Of a DNA stretch of 64,000 bases, positions 9,000 to 16,967 are shown one piece after another. Numbering within the stretch: the stretch's first letter is position 1; each line of letters opens with the position of its first letter. The stretch is from Rhodanobacter_A agri (lineage in GTDB: Bacteria > Pseudomonadota > Gammaproteobacteria > Xanthomonadales > Rhodanobacteraceae). The notes under the pieces were generated by a model. That model saw nothing but the letters and a program-made list of their open reading frames with translations, was not told where the DNA came from and made no database searches. The DNA lies in contig NZ_JADIKL010000003.1 in NCBI RefSeq assembly GCF_044904705.1, forward strand, positions 186,001 to 250,000, in the 5' to 3' direction. A program made the position numbers and the translations under genes.

Positions 9000-9928
9000 G
9001 CGGACTGATCGCACTCGACTGGGGCACCAGCAGCCTGCGCGCTTTCCGCTTCGACGGCGAGGGCCGACTTGAGGAAACGCGAGCGCGCCCCTGGGGCATC
9101 CGCCACCTGCCGGAAGGCGGCTACGACGCCGCACTGGCCGAGATCACCGGCGGCTGGCCTGTGCTGCCGCGCCTGGCCTGCGGCATGGTGGGCAGCCGCA
9201 ACGGTTGGCGCGAGATGCCTTACCTCGACACGCCCGCGAACGCGGCACAGCTCGGCGGCGCACTCGGCAGCCTGCGTGCCGCCGATGGCTTGGACGTCCA
9301 TCTGGTGCCTGGCCTGCGCGACCCGTTCGGACCCGACGTGATGCGCGGCGAGGAGACCCAGCTGATCGGCGCGATGGCGCTGCGCCCCTCGCTGGCCGAA
9401 GCCGCCACCTTCATCCTGCCCGGCACGCACAGCAAATGGGCCGAGGTGCGCGATGGCGCAGTGGCCGGCTTTCGCACCTTGATGACCGGCGAGTTGTTTG
9501 CGGTGCTGCGGCAGCATTCCATCCTCGGCGCCACCGGCGCCGAGGCCGTGAACGACGCGGAAGCGTTCGCGCGCGGAGTTGCCAGCGCGCGCGACAGCGG
9601 TGCAGCAGGCGCGCTGAGCCGGCTGTTCTCCACCCGTGCGCTGATGCTCGACGGCGCGCTGGCGCCCGCATCGGTGCCCGACTATCTCTCCGGCCTGCTG
9701 ATCGGCGAGGAGTTCCGCGCCGCGCTGGCCGGCGGCCTCGGCGGCCGCGACACACCGTTGCAGCCGATCGGCGACGCCGCGCTGTGCGAGCGCTACCGCC
9801 GCGCCGCCGTGCTGTTCGACATCGAACTGCCGCCGCCCATCGCAGACGCCGCCGCCCATGGCCTGTGGCGACTGGCCACGCAGGCCGGGCTGGTCCACGA
9901 CGCTTTCCAGGAATCCCGCGCATGCTGA
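8996..9928 (+). CDS. dgoK: 2-dehydro-3-deoxygalactonokinase
   Basis: 310 residues. It phosphorylates 2-keto-3-deoxygalactonate at O6 with ATP, the third reaction of the De Ley-Doudoroff pathway, in the cytosol. The DgoK signature (PF05035) is clear: ALDWGTSSLRAFRF at the N-terminus (phosphate-binding loop of the ASKHA fold), ACGMVGSRNGW, FGPDVMRGEETQLIGA and LPGTHSKWAEV. Length fits the family. The start ATG lies inside the stop of the regulator (ATGA), and the gene overlaps the aldolase by 7 bp, so translation is coupled. Confidence 0.95.
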   Translation: MSGLIALDWGTSSLRAFRFDGEGRLEETRARPWGIRHLPEGGYDAALAEITGGWPVLPRLACGMVGSRNGWREMPYLDTPANAAQLGGALGSLRAADGLDVHLVPGLRDPFGPDVMRGEETQLIGAMALRPSLAEAATFILPGTHSKWAEVRDGAVAGFRTLMTGELFAVLRQHSILGATGAEAVNDAEAFARGVASARDSGAAGALSRLFSTRALMLDGALAPASVPDYLSGLLIGEEFRAALAGGLGGRDTPLQPIGDAALCERYRRAAVLFDIELPPPIADAAAHGLWRLATQAGLVHDAFQESRAC

Positions 9929-10551
9929 CTCCGTGGCTCCAACCCTTGCCGCTGGTGGCGATTCTGCGTGGCCTCACGCCCGGCGAAGCAGTGGCTATCG
10001 GCCGCGCCATCGTCGATGCCGGTTTCCGCGTGCTGGAAGTACCGCTCAACTCGCCGCAACCTTTCGACAGCATCGCCCTGCTCGCCGAGGCACTCGGAAA
10101 GGATGTGCTAGTCGGCGCGGGCACGGTGATGACGCCGGCCGGCGTCGATGCCGTGGCGAACGCGGGCGGCCGCCTGATCGTGATGCCGCACGCCGACGTC
10201 GCGGTGATCCGCGCTGCCAAGGCCGCCGGCCTGCTCTGCGTACCCGGCGTCGCTACGCCCACCGAGGCTTTCGCGGCGCTGGCCGCCGGCGCCGATGGCC
10301 TGAAGCTGTTCCCCGCCGAACAGGCCGCGCCCGCCGTGCTCAAGGCCTGGCGCGCGGTGCTGCCGCGCGAGGTGCCGGTGTTGCCGGTGGGCGGCATCAC
10401 CCCCGACACCATGGCGCCATGGGTCGCCGCCGGCGCCGCCGGCTTCGGCATCGGCTCCGCGCTGTTCGCACCCGGCCGCTCCCTCGACGACACCGCACAA
10501 CGCGCCCGCGCCTTCGCGCAGGCCTGGCACCTTTTGGATACGCACGCATGA
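9922..10551 (+). CDS. dgoA: 2-dehydro-3-deoxy-6-phosphogalactonate aldolase
   Basis: 209 residues. It cleaves KDPGal to pyruvate and D-glyceraldehyde-3-phosphate, a class I (Schiff base) reaction. The KDPG/KDPGal aldolase barrel is recognised by LVAILRGLTPGEA at the N-terminus, the catalytic Glu in RVLEVPLNSP, GAGTV, and the Schiff-base lysine Lys128 in GLKLFPAE, followed by PVGGITPDTM at the phosphate site. Unlike the older E. coli annotation where dgoA and dgoD were merged, here the two are separate overlapping genes (4 bp). The start ATG at 9922 is used rather than a longer in-frame extension through dgoK. Confidence 0.95.
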   Translation: MLTPWLQPLPLVAILRGLTPGEAVAIGRAIVDAGFRVLEVPLNSPQPFDSIALLAEALGKDVLVGAGTVMTPAGVDAVANAGGRLIVMPHADVAVIRAAKAAGLLCVPGVATPTEAFAALAAGADGLKLFPAEQAAPAVLKAWRAVLPREVPVLPVGGITPDTMAPWVAAGAAGFGIGSALFAPGRSLDDTAQRARAFAQAWHLLDTHA

Positions 10552-11696
10552 AGATCACCAAGCTCACCATCTACAAGGTGCCGCCACGCTGGCTGTTCCT
10601 GCGCATCGACACCGACGCCGGCATCAGCGGCTGGGGCGAGCCGGTGGTCGAGGGCCGGGCGCATACCGTGGCCGCCGCCGTCGAAGAACTGGCCGATTAC
10701 CTGGTCGGCAAAGACCCGCGCCACATCGAGGACCACTGGAGCGTGCTCTACCGCGGCGGTTTCTACCGCGGCGGTCCGGTGCTGATGAGCGCGATCGCCG
10801 GCATCGACCAGGCGCTGTGGGACATCAAGGGCAAGGATCTCGGCAAGCCGGTGCACGAACTGCTCGGCGGCCCGGTGCGCGACCGCATCCGCGTGTACTC
10901 GTGGATCGGCGGCGACCGTCCCGCCGATACGGCCAAGGCGGCGAAGGACGCGGTAGCACGCGGTTTCACCGCGGTGAAGATGAACGCCACCGAGGAGCTG
11001 CAGTACGTCGACACCCACGACAAGGTCGAACGCGTACTGGAGAACGTGCAGGCGATCCGCGACGCAGTGGGCCCGCACATCGGCATCGGCGTGGACTTCC
11101 ACGGCCGCGTGCACAAGCCGATGGCCAAGGTGCTGATGCGCGAACTGGCGCCGTTCAAGCTGATGTTCATCGAAGAGCCGGTGCTCTCCGAATACCTGGA
11201 GTGCATCCCCGAGCTGGCCGCGATCTCGCCCGCACCGATCGCACTGGGTGAACGGCTGTACTCGCGCTACGACTTCAAGCGCGTGCTGCAGACCGGCGGC
11301 GTGGACATCATCCAGCCCGATCCCTCGCACGCCGGCGGCATCACCGAAACGCGCAAGATCGCCGCGATGGCCGAAGCCTACGATGTGGCACTGGCGCTGC
11401 ATTGCCCGCTGGGCCCGATCGCGCTGGCCGCCAACCTGCAGCTGGATGCGGTGTGCCACAACGCCTTCATCCAGGAGCAGAGCCTCGGCATCCACTACAA
11501 CGCCGGCAACGACCTGCTCGACTACGTCACCGACCGCAACGTGTTCGCGTATGCGGATGGCTACGTCAGCATGCCGAAGGGTCCCGGCCTGGGCATCGAG
11601 GTGAACGAGGCCTACGTGGCCGAGCGCGCGGCGGTCGGCCATCAGTGGCACAACCCGATCTGGCGCCATGCCGACGGCAGCGTGGCGGAATGGTGA
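10548..11696 (+). CDS. dgoD: D-galactonate dehydratase
   Basis: 382 residues, the same length as E. coli DgoD. It dehydrates D-galactonate to 2-keto-3-deoxygalactonate with Mg2+. Enolase-superfamily (mandelate racemase group) residues fall on the family numbering: metal ligands Asp183, Glu209 (FIEEP) and Glu235 (GER), the acid/base His185 (VDFHGR) and His285 (HCPLGP). The N-terminal capping domain shows RIDTDAGISGWGE. The start overlaps the dgoA stop (ATGA), and the last codons overlap a possible early start of the next gene. It is the most diagnostic member of the operon and fixes the substrate as galactonate. Confidence 0.96.
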   Translation: MKITKLTIYKVPPRWLFLRIDTDAGISGWGEPVVEGRAHTVAAAVEELADYLVGKDPRHIEDHWSVLYRGGFYRGGPVLMSAIAGIDQALWDIKGKDLGKPVHELLGGPVRDRIRVYSWIGGDRPADTAKAAKDAVARGFTAVKMNATEELQYVDTHDKVERVLENVQAIRDAVGPHIGIGVDFHGRVHKPMAKVLMRELAPFKLMFIEEPVLSEYLECIPELAAISPAPIALGERLYSRYDFKRVLQTGGVDIIQPDPSHAGGITETRKIAAMAEAYDVALALHCPLGPIALAANLQLDAVCHNAFIQEQSLGIHYNAGNDLLDYVTDRNVFAYADGYVSMPKGPGLGIEVNEAYVAERAAVGHQWHNPIWRHADGSVAEW

Positions 11697-11701
11697 GCAC
11701 G

Positions 11702-12469
11702 ATGACTTCCATGTATGCCAGCTACCCCAGCCTGCAGGGCCGCAGCGTGCTGATCAGCGGCGGCGCCACCGGCATCGGCGCCGCCTTCGTCGAACACTTC
11801 GCGCGACAAGGCGCGAAGGTGGCCTTCCTCGACATCGACGAGGCCGGTGCGCAAGCACTGCTGGCTTCGCTGCAAGACGTGGCGCACGTACCGGTGTTCC
11901 AGCGCTGCGACGTCACCGACCTCGACACGCTGCACGGCGCGATCGCCGCCGCACGCGAACAGATCGGCCCCGTCGCGGTGCTGGTCAACAACGCCGCCAA
12001 CGATGTGCGCCACGCCATCGGCAGCACCACGGCGGAGCAGTTCGACCGCAGCGTGGCGGTGAACCTGCGCCACCAGTACTTCGCTACCCAGGCGGTGCTG
12101 CCGGACATGCGTGCGCTGGGCGGCGGTTCGGTGCTCTGCCTCGGCTCGATCGGCTGGATGAAGAAGAACGGTGCCTATCCCCTGTACGCGATGGCCAAGG
12201 CTGCGGTGCACGGGCTGGTGAACGGACTGGCGCGCGAATTGGGCCGCGAGCGCATCCGCATCAACGCGCTGGTGCCGGGCTGGACGATCACCGAGAAGCA
12301 GCGCCGGCTGTGGCTGGATCCACAAGGCGAGGCGGAGATCGCGCGCATGCAATGCCTGCCCGACTTCGTGATGGCCGAGGACCTCGCGCGCATGGCGCTG
12401 TTCCTGGCTGCCGACGACAGCCGCATGTGCACCGGCCAGTCCTTCATCGTCGACGGTGGCTGGGTGTGA
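11702..12469 (+). CDS. SDR-family dehydrogenase, probable D-galactose 1-dehydrogenase
   Basis: 255 residues from the ATG at 11702; an ATG at 11690, overlapping the dgoD stop, would add four residues. Classical short-chain dehydrogenase: Rossmann motif SGGATGIG (19-26), Asp44 after beta-2 (FLDID) arguing for NAD+ preference, VNNAAND, Ser149 and the Tyr162-x3-Lys166 pair. In comparable Xanthomonadales and Azospirillum dgo operons an SDR at this place oxidises galactose (sometimes arabinose) to the lactone. The assignment rests on its position between galactonate dehydratase and a lactonase. Substrate specificity is inferred. Confidence 0.82.
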   Translation: MTSMYASYPSLQGRSVLISGGATGIGAAFVEHFARQGAKVAFLDIDEAGAQALLASLQDVAHVPVFQRCDVTDLDTLHGAIAAAREQIGPVAVLVNNAANDVRHAIGSTTAEQFDRSVAVNLRHQYFATQAVLPDMRALGGGSVLCLGSIGWMKKNGAYPLYAMAKAAVHGLVNGLARELGRERIRINALVPGWTITEKQRRLWLDPQGEAEIARMQCLPDFVMAEDLARMALFLAADDSRMCTGQSFIVDGGWV

Positions 12470-13377
12470 GCGTGACAGGCGCCCCGATGCAGGCCGTACT
12501 GGCAGCGGACAACACCTTGGGCGAAGGCATCGTCTGGTGCGATCGCGCACAGGCGCTGTACTGGACCGACATCCACGCTTCCGTGCTGTGGCGACACACG
12601 CCATCCAGCGGGGAGACGAAACAGTGGCGCCTGCCCGAGCGCCTCGCCTCGTTCGCGCTGTGCGAAGCGGACGGCTGGCTGCTGCTGGCGCTGGCCTCGC
12701 GGTTGGCGTTCTTCCGCCTCGCCGACGGCGCGCTGCACACGCTTTGCGACGTGGAACCCGCGCTCCCCACGCGCTGCAACGACGGCGCCTGCGACCGCCA
12801 GGGCCGCTTCGTGTTCGGCACCTTGCACGAGCCTGCCGATGGCGGCCCGAAACAAGCGATCGGCGGCTTCTGGCGATTGAACGCCGACCTCACCCTGGAA
12901 AAACTGCCACTGGAAGGCGTGGCGATCAGCAACAGCCTCGCCTTCAGTCCCGACGGCGGCACGATGTATTACTGCGATTCGCTCGCGCGTACGATCCGTT
13001 GCTGCAGCTACGGCGACACGCTGGGGCCGTCGCGCCTGTTCGCCGACCTGCGCGGCAGCGCAGGCGAACCGGACGGCTCCGCCGTCGACGCCGAAGGCGG
13101 CCTGTGGAACGCGCAATGGGGCCTGGGCCGCGTCGTGCGCTATCGCGCCGACGGCAGCATGGACCGCATCCTGCCGCTGCCGGCCAGCCAGCCCACCCGG
13201 CCTGCCTTCGGCGGCGCCACGCTCGACACGCTCTACGTCACCAGCGCCCGCGACGGCCTCGATGCCGACGCACTGGCGCGCCAACCGCAGGCCGGCGCGC
13301 TGTTCGCCGCGCGCGCCGATGCGCGCGGCCTGCACGAGCCACGCTTTGCCGGCACGCCACCCGGTGGCGCGCCATGA
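12466..13377 (+). CDS. SMP-30/gluconolactonase-family lactonase, probable galactonolactonase
   Basis: 303 residues if read from GTG 12466, which overlaps the SDR stop; GTG 12472 and ATG 12487 are alternatives. A six-bladed propeller of the SMP-30/RegucAlcin family: LGEGIVWCD with the first metal-ligand Glu near the N-terminus, the middle Asn/Asp ligands in TRCNDGACDRQGRFVFG and SNSLAFSPDGGTMYYCDS, and DGSAVDAEGGLWNA. It should open D-galactono-lactone to galactonate in the cytosol, linking the dehydrogenase to DgoD. It is followed after 53 bp by the transporter gene. Confidence 0.87.
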   Translation: MSVTGAPMQAVLAADNTLGEGIVWCDRAQALYWTDIHASVLWRHTPSSGETKQWRLPERLASFALCEADGWLLLALASRLAFFRLADGALHTLCDVEPALPTRCNDGACDRQGRFVFGTLHEPADGGPKQAIGGFWRLNADLTLEKLPLEGVAISNSLAFSPDGGTMYYCDSLARTIRCCSYGDTLGPSRLFADLRGSAGEPDGSAVDAEGGLWNAQWGLGRVVRYRADGSMDRILPLPASQPTRPAFGGATLDTLYVTSARDGLDADALARQPQAGALFAARADARGLHEPRFAGTPPGGAP

Positions 13378-13430
13378 ACAGCATCATTGCCAAGTAAGCC
13401 ACCTGCACGGCATCCAACGGGGAGAGACCG

Positions 13431-14822
13431 ATGACCGCTACCACCGCACCACCCGCCGCCACGCACGGCAAGGCCACCGCGATTTTCGTCTGCATCCTCG
13501 CCGCGCTGGCGGGCCTGATGTTCGGCCTGGACATCGGCGTGATCGCCAACGCGCAGCAGTTCATCCAGAAGGACTTCGGCATCAACGACGACACCATCGG
13601 GTGGATCGTCAGCGTGATGATGCTCGGTGCCGCGCTGGGCGCATTGGTGGCTGGCTGGCTTTCCAGCCAGCTGGGTCGCAAGCGCACGATGATCCTTGGC
13701 GCCGTGCTGTTCGTCGGCGGCTCGGTGTTGTGCGGCCTGGCATGGACGCCCGACGTGCTGATCGTCGGCCGCCTCGTGCTGGGTGTCGCCATCGGCCTGG
13801 CCAGCTTCACCGCGCCGCTGTATCTCGCCGAGGTGGCGCCCGAGTCCATTCGCGGCGCGATGATCTCGATATACCAGCTGATGATCACCATCGGCATCCT
13901 CGTCGCGGCCCTGTCCGACGCCGCCCTCAGCTACACGCAAAGCTGGCGCTGGATGCTGGGCGTCATTGCCATCCCGGGTGCGCTGTTCCTGCTCGGCGTG
14001 GCCTTCCTGCCGGAAAGCCCGCGCTGGCTGATGATGCGCAACCGCCAGCCCGAGGCTGAGCAGGTGCTGCAGAAATTGCTGGGCAACCGTGACGCCATCG
14101 CCAGGGAAATCAGTGAAATCAAGGAGCAGCTGAAGACGCCGCAGAACGGCGTGCAGATGTTCCTGCAGAACGCCAACTTCCGCCGCTCGGTGGGGCTGGG
14201 CATGCTGCTGCAGGTGATGCAGCAGCTCACCGGCATGAACGTGGTGATGTACTACGCCCCGCGCATCTTCCAGGGCATGGGCTATGCCACCGAAGCACAG
14301 ATGTGGTTCACGGTCATCGTCGATCTGGTCAACGTGCTGGCCACCTTCATCGCCATCGGCCTGGTGGACAAGTTGGGCCGCAAGCCCATCCTCTACATCG
14401 GCTTCGTGGTGATGACGATCGGCCTGGGCGTGGTCGGCACCATGATGCACCTGGGCATCCACACGCATGGCGAGCAGTTCTTCACCGTGGGCATGCTGCT
14501 GGTGTTCATCGTCGGCTTCGCGATGTCGGCCGGCCCGCTGATCTGGACGCTGTGCTCGGAGATCCAGCCGCTCAAGGGCCGCGACTTCGGCATCGGCTGC
14601 TCCACCTTCACCAACTGGGTGGCCAACTGGCTGGTCGGCCTCTCCTTCCTGCCGCTGCTCAACGGCATCGGCCAGGCGCAGACGTTCTGGCTCTACGCCG
14701 CCTTCAACGCCGTGTTCATCGTACTCACCGTCTGGCTGGTGCCGGAAACCAAGGGCGTCACGCTGGAGCAGATCGAGCGCAAGCTGATGGCGGGCAAACC
14801 GCTGCGGCAGATCGGTCAGTAG
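13431..14822 (+). CDS. MFS sugar porter, galactose/H+ symporter type
   Basis: 463 residues, 12 predicted membrane helices. The sugar-porter family marks are all present: GLDIGVIANA in helix 1, the GRKR loop between helices 2 and 3, the PESPRWL motif after helix 6, QQLTGMNVVMYYAP in helix 7 (sugar-binding Gln/Asn), GRKP, and PETKGVTLEQIE at the end. It resembles GalP/AraE/XylE. The ATG has GGGGAGAG 6 nt upstream. As the last gene of the dgo operon it most likely brings D-galactose across the inner membrane. It converges with the GH63-like gene, leaving only 6 bp. Confidence 0.9.
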   Translation: MTATTAPPAATHGKATAIFVCILAALAGLMFGLDIGVIANAQQFIQKDFGINDDTIGWIVSVMMLGAALGALVAGWLSSQLGRKRTMILGAVLFVGGSVLCGLAWTPDVLIVGRLVLGVAIGLASFTAPLYLAEVAPESIRGAMISIYQLMITIGILVAALSDAALSYTQSWRWMLGVIAIPGALFLLGVAFLPESPRWLMMRNRQPEAEQVLQKLLGNRDAIAREISEIKEQLKTPQNGVQMFLQNANFRRSVGLGMLLQVMQQLTGMNVVMYYAPRIFQGMGYATEAQMWFTVIVDLVNVLATFIAIGLVDKLGRKPILYIGFVVMTIGLGVVGTMMHLGIHTHGEQFFTVGMLLVFIVGFAMSAGPLIWTLCSEIQPLKGRDFGIGCSTFTNWVANWLVGLSFLPLLNGIGQAQTFWLYAAFNAVFIVLTVWLVPETKGVTLEQIERKLMAGKPLRQIGQ

Positions 14823-14828
14823 GCCCGA

Positions 14829-16841
14829 TCAGGGCAGGCGCCGGCCCGACTCGCCGGCGTCTGCCCGCAACAGCAGCAGATAGCTCGCGGCGGACCAGCT
14901 GAAGTTCTGCGACTGGTAGCCCAGCCCGGTCAGCGGGTCGTAGTTCTCGCGGAACGTTGCCTGTCCCTTCGCCAGCCCGTTCGCGTTCAACACCAGCCGG
15001 CGCGCCATCGCATCGGCTTCCGCGTGATAGCCGTAGCGCCGCAGCGCCTCGACGCCGAACAGCGACTGATCCATCCATACCGGCCCGCGCCAATAGCCCT
15101 TGACCGGCGAGAAGTGCGGATCGTCCGCGGACAGCGTGGGGAACGGCATCGCCGTGGCGAACTTGCGCGCGTCCATCATGGTCTTTTCCACCGCCGCAGC
15201 CTGCGCGGCCGTCGCCACACCGGCCCACAGCGGCGTCCAGCCTTCCGAGCCGTAGACGCGCACCAGATCGGGCTTGCCCAGCTTGGCATCGAAGAACCAA
15301 CCCCGCTTCGCGTCGTACATGCGCGACTGGATCGCGGACTTCGTCGCGGCGGCTTGCGCCTGCCACGCCGCCTGGTCCTGCGGCTTGCCAAGGGTCGCCG
15401 CGATCCGCCCCAGATCGAGCGCCTCGCGGTAGAGGTAGGCGTTGAGGTCGACTGACTCCTGGTCCATCGACCAGGCATGCTCGCCGTTCTTCAACATCGC
15501 GACGCCATCGAAGCGCACGGCATTGTCCATGCCGCTTTCCCACTTGGCCGCGATGGCGGTGCCATCGGTGGCGCCGTATTCGGCCAGGCCGTTGCGGTCG
15601 TGGTCGCGCGCCGTGAACCACCAGCGGTGGTAACGCACCAGCTTGTCGTACATCTCGGCGAGGAAGGCGCGGTCGCCGGTGGCGCGGTAGATCTCCCACA
15701 CCGCCCAGGTCGCCAGCGGCGGCTTGCTATCGCGCCAGTTGTCGTCCGCCCGGTTGAGGAAGACGCAATCGGGGACCATGCCGTCAGCGGCCTGGTAGTC
15801 GAACATCGCGCGGATCTGGTCGCGCGCCAGCGTCGGCGCGAACCAGGCCAGCGCGGCCGCGTGCTTCCACGAATCCCAGGCCCAGAAACCGTTGAAGTCG
15901 GGATTGGAATAGGCCGGGATGACGCCGTCATGGTGCAGGTCGCCGCGCGCCGCACGCCAGTTGCCGATCAGGGTGACGACGGCCTTTGCGGCCACGCGTC
16001 GCGCCACGTCGTCGGACAGGCCGGCAAGGCGGCTGACGCCGGTGGATGTCAGGTAAGCCGCCCAGCGTGCGCGATTGGCGTCCCACGCCCGGGCGTAATC
16101 GACGGCGGGCGGCTCCGCCTGCGCGTCGTAGCGCAGCGTCTGCACCACGTAGAGCGTGACCGGCTTGCCGGCGTCGAGGTGCAACGGCTTGTCCAGCGCG
16201 ATGCGATAGTCGTTGCCTGACACGGTGGCGCGGCCCGTCATCGCGCTGTCGGCATGCAGCTGTGTGGTGAGCGTGGAAGACGCTTTGGCGAAGTGCTGTG
16301 TCACCACATCGCCGTTGCCGTCGAGGTGGCTGCCCGCCAGCGACATGCCGCCGCCGCTGACCGCCAGATCGATATCGCGCGACTTGCCCGCGCTCAACTC
16401 GATGCGCACCAGCGCGTGCCACGAGTCCGCGAAGAACAGCGTCTGTCGCACGTCCAGATCATCCGCGGCGAACCTGCGCTCCAAGGCTCCTGGCACGGCG
16501 TGGCTCGCCACTTCCCTCAGCGCGATGTCCTGCTTGCCGCCCGCATCGCGCAAGGCCAGCGCGGCGAAGCGCAAACCCACCCATTGCCCACTGCCAAGGC
16601 TGTGCACGAAGGGGCCGGAGAAACCCGTGCCCACATCGCCGGCGCGCGGCAGGCTGTAACCCTGCCACGCCCCCATGTCGAAGAAGATGTTGAAGCTGCG
16701 ATCCGCCGCCGTGCGCGGCGTGCCGTGGAAATCGAGCAGGTCCTGGTACTGCGCGGCGGACTGCTTCGCCGGCGCAGCATACGCGCCACAGGCCGTGATC
16801 ATGGTCGCGGCGAGAATCAGGGGCTTGATGAGTGGACGCAT
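14829..16841 (-). CDS. Secreted GH63/MGH1-like glycoside hydrolase (YgjK type)
   Basis: 670 residues from the ATG at 16841 (AAGGAGA upstream). A signal peptide covers residues 1-22. An N-terminal beta-sandwich is followed by an (alpha/alpha)6 barrel. The barrel has GFWAWDSWKHAAAL (about residue 320), as in E. coli YgjK, where that Asp is the catalytic acid, and later YWRGPVWMDQ and ENYDPLTGLGYQSQNFSWS near residue 635, supplying the likely base Glu. The family cleaves alpha-glucosidic or related linkages; trehalase-like activity is a possible alternative. It should be periplasmic. The gene lies 126 bp downstream of a TonB receptor in the same direction, suggesting that it processes the imported oligosaccharide. 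Confidence 0.85.
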   Translation of the reverse strand: MRPLIKPLILAATMITACGAYAAPAKQSAAQYQDLLDFHGTPRTAADRSFNIFFDMGAWQGYSLPRAGDVGTGFSGPFVHSLGSGQWVGLRFAALALRDAGGKQDIALREVASHAVPGALERRFAADDLDVRQTLFFADSWHALVRIELSAGKSRDIDLAVSGGGMSLAGSHLDGNGDVVTQHFAKASSTLTTQLHADSAMTGRATVSGNDYRIALDKPLHLDAGKPVTLYVVQTLRYDAQAEPPAVDYARAWDANRARWAAYLTSTGVSRLAGLSDDVARRVAAKAVVTLIGNWRAARGDLHHDGVIPAYSNPDFNGFWAWDSWKHAAALAWFAPTLARDQIRAMFDYQAADGMVPDCVFLNRADDNWRDSKPPLATWAVWEIYRATGDRAFLAEMYDKLVRYHRWWFTARDHDRNGLAEYGATDGTAIAAKWESGMDNAVRFDGVAMLKNGEHAWSMDQESVDLNAYLYREALDLGRIAATLGKPQDQAAWQAQAAATKSAIQSRMYDAKRGWFFDAKLGKPDLVRVYGSEGWTPLWAGVATAAQAAAVEKTMMDARKFATAMPFPTLSADDPHFSPVKGYWRGPVWMDQSLFGVEALRRYGYHAEADAMARRLVLNANGLAKGQATFRENYDPLTGLGYQSQNFSWSAASYLLLLRADAGESGRRLP

Positions 16842-16967
16842 GGAACCGTGTCTCCTTTGAGCTTGCTTGCCCGGCCGTGCGGCCTCCCGAAAACTCGCCG
16901 GCCCGCACCCCATCAGCCACGAACATGACTGATGCGATGCGGGCCGGCAAGCTTCGACAGGCGAGCG

